From assembly GCA_020431945.1 (NCBI GenBank), contig JAGQHH010000473.1, forward strand, positions 1 through 12,422: a DNA stretch of 12,422 nt, in the 5' to 3' direction. The stretch is from Cyanobacteria bacterium HKST-UBA02. GTDB lineage: Bacteria; Cyanobacteriota; Vampirovibrionia; Obscuribacterales; Obscuribacteraceae. Positions 4,969 to 12,421 of this stretch are shown piece after piece; positions within the stretch are counted from its first letter, which is position 1, and every line of letters starts with the position of its first letter. The translations under genes and the position numbers were made by a program. The notes beneath the pieces were generated by a model. That model worked only from the letters and a program-made list of their open reading frames with translations, ran no database searches and was not told the origin of the DNA.

Positions 4969-6618
4969 ATGAGCATCAATGAATCCGACCACCACGCCTT
5001 CGAAGATTCTCTTTCTGCCGGTTCGTCCCGAACCTTTCGCCCGGCGCCGTTCTGGAAGCGCTTCCTGGCTGGCGCCATAGACTATGGAATTTTGCTTGCC
5101 GCCACGATCGTCATCGGCTTATCTAATGTCGTCGCGCAGTCGCTCTCGGCAGGTGGTGCAGTTCACGCCGCCGTCTTTCTTTCTCATGCAATATTGTCCG
5201 CAGTAACACTCTTTTCTTTCTACTTCCTTTACTTCATTCTTTTCGAGACCTCCCGATTCCAAGCCACTCCGGGCAAGCTGATTCTGGGACTGGTGGTGCT
5301 CAATCGAACCGGCAAGACCATTGGTTTCTTCCAGGAGGTCTTTAAGGTATTCCTGCAAAAGATTGTCCTTGTCTGGGCCATGGCGATAACAGCAATCACG
5401 TCCTTTGTTCTCCGCCTCGGCGTTCCGGCGGAGTTTTCGGTCGGTATATCCGAGATTTCACTGGTTGCGATTATTGTCTGCATCCCTTTATTCAGAGACA
5501 GGACCCAGAGTATTTTGGACCTGGTAGCCAACCGCCTGGTAGTAGAGAAAGCCTCTCTGTCCGGGAGCCTGGCAGATGGCAACAAGTCATTCCTCGAAAA
5601 GCAGCAAACTTCAGAGGCACTGACAAAGGTGAGTATATTTGCGAAATGGGCAACGAGGCTGACAGCAGGATTACTCCTTGTTGCCACAACCGGTCTCACT
5701 CTTTATCTGGCGGCACCAAAATTTCCGAATTTGATTCGGTCGCTCATTATGGTCGAATCGGCTCTTAGAAATGAAACTCCCAAAAACAAAGACGAGACCG
5801 ATAGAAAGCTTGCAGAGGCTCGTTTAATCTCGCCCTCAGTCGGTCCACTCTATTACGATCTTGCCACCGCTACCAATACCTTGCGACTGAAGGGACCGAC
5901 CCTGGTCTTGATGAATCGCCAGGTCCGGGCAGGAGACCCGAACGACCGAGTAATCAACCTTCTTGCCGAAGCTCGAGACTTGCTCCTGTATCGTGAAACC
6001 AGACGAGCTTACGAGGTCTTTGCCGAGGCGCGCGATCTGAGAATAGCAAAACCTCCCGCAAAACATGATACGAGAGCCATTCTAGCCGATTCAGTCATGG
6101 TCAATGACATGTTGCGATTTCATGATTACCACAATGCCGAAAGCCTGGCCACCGCACTTATCGAGTTAAAGGACAATTATCCCAGCCTCTACATTCTGAG
6201 AGCCCGGGCAAGGAAAGCCCTGGGAGATGAAAAAGGCCACGAGCAAGATATGAAGATGGTCGAAGAGACAAAAAGAGAGTGGCAATGGGATCTGGACAAT
6301 CAAGTCCCAACAGTAGGCTGGCTCAGAAAGCAAGGCCGCCTCAAAGAAATAACCGACGAGCAGGGACGGATCCCGGTAGTCCGTGCGGCAAGGGATCTAA
6401 GCACCCACGAAGAGCCCACGGCAGCGGATCTCTATCTCGATCTGGTGGAGCCAGAAAGCATCAACCCTCAAGATTTGAACAATGCCGTCTATTCAGTGGA
6501 CATAGCGAAGGGTCGATCCAATTTATTTGGAGCCAAAAAAGGCCAGATAATCAACGGCTCCTGGCTCTCTCCAAGGTCAGAGGCCCTTCCAGCCCTGAAG
6601 TTTCTCTACGACCGTTGA
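4969..6618 (+). CDS. RDD-domain membrane protein fused to a C-terminal TPR-like domain
   Basis: The 549-aa protein starts with an RDD domain: PFWKRFLAGAIDYGILLA (residues about 27-44) gives the conserved Arg and Asp of the first helix, RFQATPGKLILGLVVLN (about 96-112) is the typical TPGK segment, and FRDRTQSILDLVANRLVV (about 175-192) is the family's closing motif. Membrane segments are predicted near 38-57, 66-92, 130-150, 158-175 and 228-249. The last one is beyond the RDD unit and tethers a soluble region (about 255-549). That region has TPR-like helix pairs (ALRNETPKNKDETDRKLAEA, AEARDLLLYRETRRAYEVFA, YPSLYILRARARKALGDEKG) and a distinct end with no recognised motif. RDD proteins are poorly characterised; some are implicated in transport or ion exchange. 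The TPR arm suggests a docking or assembly function, as inference. The gene converges with the next TPR gene, 12 nt away. Confidence 0.82.
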   Translation: MSINESDHHAFEDSLSAGSSRTFRPAPFWKRFLAGAIDYGILLAATIVIGLSNVVAQSLSAGGAVHAAVFLSHAILSAVTLFSFYFLYFILFETSRFQATPGKLILGLVVLNRTGKTIGFFQEVFKVFLQKIVLVWAMAITAITSFVLRLGVPAEFSVGISEISLVAIIVCIPLFRDRTQSILDLVANRLVVEKASLSGSLADGNKSFLEKQQTSEALTKVSIFAKWATRLTAGLLLVATTGLTLYLAAPKFPNLIRSLIMVESALRNETPKNKDETDRKLAEARLISPSVGPLYYDLATATNTLRLKGPTLVLMNRQVRAGDPNDRVINLLAEARDLLLYRETRRAYEVFAEARDLRIAKPPAKHDTRAILADSVMVNDMLRFHDYHNAESLATALIELKDNYPSLYILRARARKALGDEKGHEQDMKMVEETKREWQWDLDNQVPTVGWLRKQGRLKEITDEQGRIPVVRAARDLSTHEEPTAADLYLDLVEPESINPQDLNNAVYSVDIAKGRSNLFGAKKGQIINGSWLSPRSEALPALKFLYDR

Positions 6619-6636
6619 TTGATTTAGAGATCAATC
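6617..6636. repeat. Inverted repeat bridging two convergent stop codons
   Basis: GATTGAT (6617-6623) and ATCAATC (6630-6636) are perfect reverse complements with a 6-nt loop. The repeat covers the last two bases of the + strand stop codon and the whole - strand stop codon. It is symmetric, so it would form a hairpin in both mRNAs, but it is AT-rich with no T-run, so termination is unproven. Confidence 0.45.
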
Positions 6637-7965
6637 CTGCCAGAGCAGATCGGTATCATCGTCATCGAGACACATCTTTTTCTGCAATGACGCATAGCGA
6701 GCCATGAGCGCTGCCACATCGGGATGCTCGGCACCCAGAGCTTTTTCGGATAGACCCAGTCCCCACCGGTAGAGGCGGTCGGCTTCGTCGAAGTTTTCCA
6801 TGAGCTCGTATAGCTCGGCCAGATCCTGAATTGATCGAGCGACGCTGGGATGCTCGGGTCCGTTGTTCTCCTGGACGATGGAAAGGGCGCGCCAGTAATG
6901 TTGCTCGGCATCGCTGTATTTGCCCTGATCTTTGTAGACCTCCGCCAGGGAATTGAGCACCTCGGCCACGTGCATATGCTTGGGACCCCAGTCCTTGGTG
7001 CGGATCTCCAGTAGTGTCTTATACAGTGGCTCAGCTTGATCGTAACGACACTGGATATGAAAGAGCAGAGCCAGATTGCCCAGGGTCTGAGCGGTGCTGG
7101 GGTGCTCGAGACCGAGCACTGTCTGCCTGATCTTGAGGGCGCGCCAGTGAGTCTTTTCGGATCGCTCGAAATCACCCATCATCCTGAACATCTCTGCCTG
7201 ATAGTTGAGAATGGTGGCCACCGAAGGGTGATCGGGACCCCATTGTTTCTCGCAGAGCTTCAAAGCCCGTTCATAGAGCGGCTCCGCCCGGTCGAACTTG
7301 CCGTCGGCATGGTAGAGAAGAGCCAGATTCTTGAGCATCGGCCCCAGGGTCGGATCATCCGGACCTAGCTCCGCCTCTCGTTCCGAAATAGCCATCTGGA
7401 AAAGCGGCTCGGCCTGCTCGAACTTTCCATGGGTTCGGTAGAAGTCCGCCAGGCTCTCGAGAGTATTGGCCAGCTCCATCTTGTTGCTGTCCGGATGGGA
7501 CTCGTATATCGAGAGAGCCCGCCTGTAATAGGGCTCCACGTCCGAGAATTTGCCCTGGGCACGAAAGACCTGGCCCATCTTGTTAAGGGTGGGAGCCAGC
7601 TCCAGGGAGTTGGGCTCGTAACATTTCTCTTTTACCGAAAGGGCTAGTTTGTAAGCCTCCTCGGCCTGTGAATAAGCCGCCTGGACCCAGTAGAGATCCC
7701 CGACCCGCTCGTAAATCTCGGCAAAGCTCGGATTATCGGCGACCTTCACCACCGAAGAGCCGTCCGGCATGACCGCATCGAGACCCTCGCCGGAGCTGTG
7801 CTCGTCGTCGGTCTCCATCAATGGTCCCGCGGCAAATTCTTTGCGAGCCTCGATCAGCGCTTTCTGAAACAGCTTCTCGGCATCGGCATAACGTCCCAGA
7901 TCGAAAGCTCGGTTTCCGGCCTCCAGGTAACTCTTCCAACTTATGCTGTCAGCGATCTGGTCCAT
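6631..7965 (-). CDS. Kinesin-light-chain-type TPR repeat protein (444 aa, about nine repeats)
   Basis: Nearly the whole protein (residues about 12-430) is a TPR array. From about residue 95 on the repeats are evenly 42 residues long, with the recurring pattern L..L.NLA.LY...GKFD.AEPLYERAL and long loops ending LGPDHPS, LGLEHPS, WGPKHMH, GPEHPS and LGAEHPD. This is the KLC/TPR_12 subtype. Nine full units and part of a tenth can be counted. There is no signal peptide or membrane segment and no enzymatic domain, so a cytoplasmic scaffold or peptide-binding role is likely; the partner is unknown. The ATG at 7965 is preceded in frame by a stop two codons upstream, which fixes the start region. The nearest Shine-Dalgarno-like AAGAGGG is about 14 nt away, rather far. 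The gene is divergent from the hydrolase pair and convergent with the RDD gene. Confidence 0.9.
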   Translation of the reverse strand: MDQIADSISWKSYLEAGNRAFDLGRYADAEKLFQKALIEARKEFAAGPLMETDDEHSSGEGLDAVMPDGSSVVKVADNPSFAEIYERVGDLYWVQAAYSQAEEAYKLALSVKEKCYEPNSLELAPTLNKMGQVFRAQGKFSDVEPYYRRALSIYESHPDSNKMELANTLESLADFYRTHGKFEQAEPLFQMAISEREAELGPDDPTLGPMLKNLALLYHADGKFDRAEPLYERALKLCEKQWGPDHPSVATILNYQAEMFRMMGDFERSEKTHWRALKIRQTVLGLEHPSTAQTLGNLALLFHIQCRYDQAEPLYKTLLEIRTKDWGPKHMHVAEVLNSLAEVYKDQGKYSDAEQHYWRALSIVQENNGPEHPSVARSIQDLAELYELMENFDEADRLYRWGLGLSEKALGAEHPDVAALMARYASLQKKMCLDDDDTDLLWQD

Positions 7966-8065
7966 GAATTACCAGGATACCCTCTTGACCTGCCTTTCCG
8001 AAATTCTCGGACTACCTGAAATCATGCCCCGTTCCGCCAGTATTCCAACACCGGCTACCCGGACC

Positions 8066-8083
8066 AACACTTTGTAAAGTGTT
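8066..8083. promoter_or_regulatory. 18-bp palindrome in the divergent intergenic region
   Basis: AACACTTT (8066-8073) and AAAGTGTT (8076-8083) are perfect 8-bp arms around GT. With one extra T the symmetry extends to CCAA/TTGG. It lies 101 bp upstream of the - strand TPR start and 48 bp upstream of the hydrolase ATG. The size and symmetry suit a dimeric repressor operator acting on one or both genes; no regulator gene is adjacent. It has no T-run and is an unlikely terminator. Confidence 0.45.
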
Positions 8084-8130
8084 TGGAGCGCTCTCGGGGC
8101 AATCTTCGAACCCGCGGTAGACTCGCAATT

Positions 8131-9000
8131 ATGACTGGAGATTCTGAGCTCTGGCGGCTACGGCTGCTTCTATTCCTGCTCCTGGCGGATCTATTGATTG
8201 TGATCAGCCCGCTCAATACATTTCTTGGCGATCAGATGATGCTCTTCCCGGTAAAGGAGACCGCCGATGTCGCCGGAGCCAGGGCGGTGGTGGAAAAGCG
8301 CTTCAATGTACAGTTTCGGGACGCGAGCTTTTCATCCGCCGACGGCAAGAGGCTCCATGGCTGGTATCTCGAGCTTCCCGGAGCGAAGAAGACCTATCTG
8401 TTCTCCCACGGCAATGCCGGAAACATCTCCCAGAGGCTTCTTCCCATCGCGGCTCTTCTGGAGAGCGGCGGCTCGGTCTTTATATACGACTATCAAGGAT
8501 TTGGTCGGAGCGAGGGTCGGGCGAGCTTCCGCAGCCTGGTCCCGGATGGTCTTGCCGCCTATGACTATCTGAGAGACAAGCTGCATGCTGATCCGTCCAG
8601 GATCATTTCCTATGGAGAGTCCCTTGGTTGCGCGATCGCCACCAAAATCATGGAAGAGCGCCCGGTAGCCGGGGTGGTTCTGCAATCGCCTTTCAGCTCC
8701 CTGGTCGAGACGGCCCGAGATAAACTGCCCTGGACGGTTCTCTATCCCGAGACCCTTTTCCCGCAACGTTTTCTGGACAATGTTCGCCCTTACGAGAAAA
8801 ATCACCCGCCCCTGCTGGTCCTGCACGGAAGCCGCGACTCCATACTTCCCGAACGCTATGCCCGGGAGATCATCGCTCATGCCCTGGAGCCCAAACGTCT
8901 CGAGCTCATGCCCGGGACCGGTCATGCCTTCTATCTTAGCGACATCGCGCCTACTATGGCGGCTCTGAGGACCTTCCTCCACGAGTTGCCTGAAAACTAG
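8131..9000 (+). CDS. Membrane-anchored alpha/beta hydrolase, paralogue 1
   Basis: From the ATG at 8131 the protein has 289 residues. An N-terminal hydrophobic helix (about 8-26, LRLLLFLLLADLLIVIS) anchors or exports it. The remainder is one alpha/beta-hydrolase domain of the ABHD13/ABHD17 (Bem46-like) type: oxyanion loop HGNAGN (about 93-98), IYDYQGFGRSEG (about 118-129), nucleophile elbow GESLG with Ser164, acid HGSRDSILP with Asp236, and GTGH with His265. All triad residues are present, so it should be an active serine hydrolase (esterase, thioesterase or peptidase-like). The substrate cannot be told from sequence. A TTG at 8083 extends the frame by 16 residues but overlaps the palindrome and adds an Arg-rich tail before the membrane helix, so I prefer ATG despite its weak ribosome site. 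The next gene is its paralogue, 114 bp downstream. Confidence 0.88.
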   Translation: MTGDSELWRLRLLLFLLLADLLIVISPLNTFLGDQMMLFPVKETADVAGARAVVEKRFNVQFRDASFSSADGKRLHGWYLELPGAKKTYLFSHGNAGNISQRLLPIAALLESGGSVFIYDYQGFGRSEGRASFRSLVPDGLAAYDYLRDKLHADPSRIISYGESLGCAIATKIMEERPVAGVVLQSPFSSLVETARDKLPWTVLYPETLFPQRFLDNVRPYEKNHPPLLVLHGSRDSILPERYAREIIAHALEPKRLELMPGTGHAFYLSDIAPTMAALRTFLHELPEN

Positions 9001-9099
9001 ACGAGCAACAGTAGCTTAAATGAACGCTGCCTGCTCTGTTACGAGGCTACGCAATATAGGCTGGAATCAGGCTTGAATTAATGAGCCCGGGGGAATGAA

Positions 9100-9106
9100 A
9101 AGGAGG
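9100..9106 (+). promoter_or_regulatory. Strong Shine-Dalgarno fixing the start of hydrolase paralogue 2
   Basis: AAGGAGG at 9100-9106 lies 8 nt before the ATG at 9115 but only 2 nt before the GTG at 9109, so ATG is the start. It is the best ribosome binding site in the window. Confidence 0.8.
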
Positions 9107-9114
9107 CGGTGCCT

Positions 9115-10086
9115 ATGCGAGCTGATGGTCCTGGTGCGCGTTCGGGAGCAAACTCTATGGTAGAGAGCCAACCGGAAACAGAAGAGCATAAAGACGACAA
9201 AGAGAAAAAAACGAAGAAGAAATGGAGCGTCAAAAGAGAGCTTCTCAAACTGACCATTTTCTTCGGTTGTTTCGCGCTCTTCTTCAGCCCCATGAACACT
9301 TATTTCGCAAACTTCATTCTTTTCCATCCTTATTCGAAGATGGAGATTCATCTTCCCACAATGGATCTTCTGAGAGACAAATTCAACGCGAAATGGAACA
9401 TCCTCACCCTCGATGCCCGGGACGGAAGCAAGCTCTCGGCCTGGTACTGGGAGATTCCCAATCCGAAAGGCACCATACTCGTCTCTCACGGCAATGCCGG
9501 CAACCTCTCCCATCGCGTGCATTTGCTGGCACCGATGATGGGGTCGGGCTATTCGGTGTTTCTCTACGACTACCGGGGATATGGCGAGAGCGAGGGACAA
9601 TCGGACGATCGCACCATCGTCGAGGACGGTTTTACCGCCTATGACTACATGACCAGGAAGCTCCATATCAAGCCTTCCGATATAGTGCTCTATGGCGAAT
9701 CCCTGGGCTGCGCCGTCTCCACCGAGATTCTCGAAAAACGCCAGGCCAGGGCCGTAGTCCTGCAATCATGTTTCGCCTCGGTGGTGGATGCCGCCCGGGA
9801 CAAATTCCTCTGGACGGCAATCTATCCGGACTATCTGTTTCCCCAGAGACACCTGGACAATGTAACTGCCTATACCAGACCGCATCCGCCCCTGCTTCTG
9901 CTTCACGGCGAAAAGGACTTCATCCTGCCTGCCGCCTATGCAAAGAAAGTGTACGAAAAGGCTATCGAGCCGAAGACACTTTATCTGGTGAAAGGCTGCG
10001 GGCACAATGACTTCTATATGAATGACGCCGCCAGTGCTATCGCCGGCTTCCAGGGCTTCCTGAGCAAGCTGGATGCCCCCCGGTGA
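9115..10086 (+). CDS. Membrane-anchored alpha/beta hydrolase, paralogue 2
   Basis: The 323-aa protein aligns along its length with the preceding hydrolase, with roughly half the residues identical by eye. Shared landmarks are SP(L/M)NT after the membrane helix, SHGNAGN, YGESLGCA with nucleophile Ser196, LFPQR.LDNV..Y, PPLL.LHG..D.ILP with Asp268, and the GCGH His297. It differs at the N-terminus: a highly charged segment (about 17-45, rich in Lys, Glu and Asp) precedes the membrane helix (about 46-60). Positive charges directly before the helix predict that the tail is cytoplasmic and the catalytic domain is outside. The last 50 bp overlap the 3' end of the - strand protease gene. The family is clear; the substrate is unknown. 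The pair probably arose by tandem duplication and then diverged. Confidence 0.9.
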   Translation: MRADGPGARSGANSMVESQPETEEHKDDKEKKTKKKWSVKRELLKLTIFFGCFALFFSPMNTYFANFILFHPYSKMEIHLPTMDLLRDKFNAKWNILTLDARDGSKLSAWYWEIPNPKGTILVSHGNAGNLSHRVHLLAPMMGSGYSVFLYDYRGYGESEGQSDDRTIVEDGFTAYDYMTRKLHIKPSDIVLYGESLGCAVSTEILEKRQARAVVLQSCFASVVDAARDKFLWTAIYPDYLFPQRHLDNVTAYTRPHPPLLLLHGEKDFILPAAYAKKVYEKAIEPKTLYLVKGCGHNDFYMNDAASAIAGFQGFLSKLDAPR

Positions 10087-12421
10087 CACCGACATAGCTC
10101 AAGCGCCGGCGACAATTGAAATCGAAAGAAGGCGAATCTCCCGCTCGAAAGACACCACCGCCACGAAGGATTTGCCGTGCGAACCGGCGCTCGGGCATCT
10201 CGATAGAATCACCATGGACCTTGCCACCCATGGCCGCCAGGACATCCCGGGAAGACCACTTTCGCTGGTCCTTGCTTCGTCCATGGCGATCGACCCTGTC
10301 CCAGTAGATAGCACCGCAAGCAGTGTCCTGCGCCGGTCTGAAAAACTCGTTTCTTCTGCCTCGCAGTAGCCAGCTACCCGCCTGCTTCAACCAGCCGCAT
10401 TTCCTGGCGAATCGCAGGAAGTCATGCCGGCCGTCGATTCTGTCCCCGAGCGAATAAGCCATCAATTCGAGAAGCAGATCGTTTCGCAGCGACTTGCCGG
10501 AGGTAGAGTCGACGAAGATCCGTCCGTCCGCTTTCAAAGGCGAGAAAACACCAGGACCGATGCCAGACCGGTGCTCGAGGAAATAGAACCGGGCGCCACT
10601 GGCGGTGCCCCCTCTTTTCATCAATCCGGTAATCGCACTCTCGAGATCCTCCAGCTCCTTCAGACCGGGCTCGCGCAGCTTGAGATGCTCCCAGTCCCAG
10701 GAATCGAGACCGGAAAGCACTCGTCTCGGTCCCCGGAGCTCATCGCCTGGACGGGCGATGCTTATATGATAGCGATCCTCTAGAGCGGCCACTTTCGACC
10801 GGCGTTCGATACCATCAGCGATCGAAAGTAGACTCTCAGTATCGATGTCCCTGTCTTCGGCTGCGATGGTATCCGGCTTCGTTGACCCGGGCTCTTTCTC
10901 GATGGTTTCGGGATCGAGACAGATGGCGTCGAGACCCAGGAAATATTCTTTGTAAGCCTCCGGGATAATGGGATATTCATTGTAGAGGAGGACGAGGCGC
11001 AGCCTGTCGAGACAGGAAAGAGTCTTCTGAGGAGCTTCCACATCCGTATCCAGATAAGCGTACATGACGTCCTCTTCATTGGTGGAATGACAGAGACCCA
11101 GCGCATGACCGATTTCGTGGCAGCACAGGGCGAGCTTCATCTCCTCGCGATAGTCGATGCCCTCCACAGCGATTTCGATGTTCACATGATCGATCCGGCG
11201 AACCGGGCCCGAGGGCGGTGTCATGACGGATCGGGCAACACCGAGCCAGGGAGGAGACGGCAGGACAGCGGGGAGTTTCGAGGTGCCTTCGAGCTTCTGA
11301 TAGTCGGCCCCGAATTTCGTCAGGTAGCAGGCGATATCGGCTCCGGAGGGATCGTCGACATACTCGATTTGCAAACGCCCCTCAGCGACCCGCATCCACA
11401 GGAAGAAAGCTTTCTTGAAATGCTTTTCGAACTCCGGAGCGCGCTTTAGTTGCTCGGGAGGTGGCAGGCAGACTTTCAAAGCCATCTTCTCCCCGGGCCA
11501 GCGGGCCACGAAAGGAGGCTCATGGCGAACAGTATAGTCATAGCAGTTGGACTCGATGCGCTTCTTCTGCGCTTCCGAATCGACGAACATCTCCCATACC
11601 GGGGTGACTCGCATATGCCTCCCGAGCCAGATACAGGCTTCCAGCTCTCGACCCAGAAGAACATAGTCCTGGGCAATCTCTTTGACCACCAGATCCTCAT
11701 TGCTGATACCGAGGTAAGCCCTCTCGAGATGAGCCCAGGCGCCATCCCAGTCGCGAGCGTATAGCGCTGCCTTTCCAAGCAATAGATCTTTCTTGAGACC
11801 ATCTGGGGTGGCTGCGGCAGCCTGCCGGTACAGCGCCGAGATCGGTGCCAGGAGCTTCAGGCAGCGCTCCGGCAGCGGGCGGCCGGGAGTGAATTCGGGC
11901 ACGCTGCTCCCGATCTCGCCAGCCGGATTTGGTGCTTGATCCAATCTCTTTATACGCTCCTTCCATTCCTCTAGATCGCTCCAGATCCAGAGGTCCGCGG
12001 GTAGCTGATTCTCGAGCTCCCGGGCCCTGGCTACGAGATTGTCGACCAGCACTTCGTTCGGAATGACCGGAGCCTTCACCGAAGGAATGAGAACCACTTT
12101 TGCGCACCGGCGACCGAAATGCTTTTCGCCTCCCTGGGGTCCGATAGTGCCATTGGTCCAACCCTGCAAAACAGGCTCACCAGGGTCGAGCTCGGAAACG
12201 AAAGCAGAAGTGTAAGAATCCACAAAATCGGGCTCGGGTGGAACAGTGAAAAAATCCTCGGGGTTCACCATAAGCGGTGCTTCCGGTCCGGGGGTAAGGG
12301 CCGCGAAGGGGTCAGGATATTCAATCTCCGCTGGTCTTTTCCGCCCGGGATCGGAGATCTCGGCATCGGATTCGAGTAGGATCTCGCACCAGCGTTTTTC
12401 GGTGCAGAGGATCTTCCGATC
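10037..12421 (-). CDS. Large matrixin-like zinc metalloprotease with TPR-like region, 5' end cut by window edge
   Basis: The frame stays open to the right edge of the window, about 50 codons beyond the first ATG at 12271, so the true start and any signal peptide are probably missing. Numbering below is from that ATG (744 aa). Residues about 135-222 are helical and TPR-like (LLLGKAALYARDWDGAWAHL, YVLLGRELEACIWLGRHM). A metzincin domain follows (about 275-430): AFFLWMRVAEGRLQIEYV, GADI, then HEIGHALGLCH with zinc ligands His385, His389 and His395 and catalytic Glu386, and a Met-turn candidate at Met403 (DVMYAYLD). That layout is the matrixin (MMP-like, M10) pattern. The remaining 310 residues match nothing I know. 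The C-terminal 17 residues or so are encoded opposite the end of the hydrolase gene and have a composition unlike the rest, so the exact end could differ if there is a frameshift. Substrate and localisation are unknown. Confidence 0.85.
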   Translation of the reverse strand, partial: DRKILCTEKRWCEILLESDAEISDPGRKRPAEIEYPDPFAALTPGPEAPLMVNPEDFFTVPPEPDFVDSYTSAFVSELDPGEPVLQGWTNGTIGPQGGEKHFGRRCAKVVLIPSVKAPVIPNEVLVDNLVARARELENQLPADLWIWSDLEEWKERIKRLDQAPNPAGEIGSSVPEFTPGRPLPERCLKLLAPISALYRQAAAATPDGLKKDLLLGKAALYARDWDGAWAHLERAYLGISNEDLVVKEIAQDYVLLGRELEACIWLGRHMRVTPVWEMFVDSEAQKKRIESNCYDYTVRHEPPFVARWPGEKMALKVCLPPPEQLKRAPEFEKHFKKAFFLWMRVAEGRLQIEYVDDPSGADIACYLTKFGADYQKLEGTSKLPAVLPSPPWLGVARSVMTPPSGPVRRIDHVNIEIAVEGIDYREEMKLALCCHEIGHALGLCHSTNEEDVMYAYLDTDVEAPQKTLSCLDRLRLVLLYNEYPIIPEAYKEYFLGLDAICLDPETIEKEPGSTKPDTIAAEDRDIDTESLLSIADGIERRSKVAALEDRYHISIARPGDELRGPRRVLSGLDSWDWEHLKLREPGLKELEDLESAITGLMKRGGTASGARFYFLEHRSGIGPGVFSPLKADGRIFVDSTSGKSLRNDLLLELMAYSLGDRIDGRHDFLRFARKCGWLKQAGSWLLRGRRNEFFRPAQDTACGAIYWDRVDRHGRSKDQRKWSSRDVLAAMGGKVHGDSIEMPERRFARQILRGGGVFRAGDSPSFDFNCRRRLSYVGVTGGHPACSGSPGSRR

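Noticed and set aside
7000..7900. DNA-level periodic repeats in the - strand gene
   Set aside because: The 126-bp period is simply the 42-residue TPR unit; it is not a CRISPR array or a separate DNA repeat.
8083..8130. TTG at 8083 as start of hydrolase paralogue 1
   Set aside because: It lies within the palindrome, lacks a ribosome site, and adds an Arg-rich stretch; the ATG at 8131 directly precedes the membrane helix.
9067..9765. Open frame of 232 codons on the - strand opposite hydrolase paralogue 2
   Set aside because: The + strand frame encodes complete hydrolase motifs and a strong Shine-Dalgarno; the reverse frame is an antisense shadow.
10073..10369. + strand frame of 98 codons after hydrolase paralogue 2
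   Set aside because: No ribosome site and no motif; it lies opposite the protease C-terminal region and shows shadow composition.
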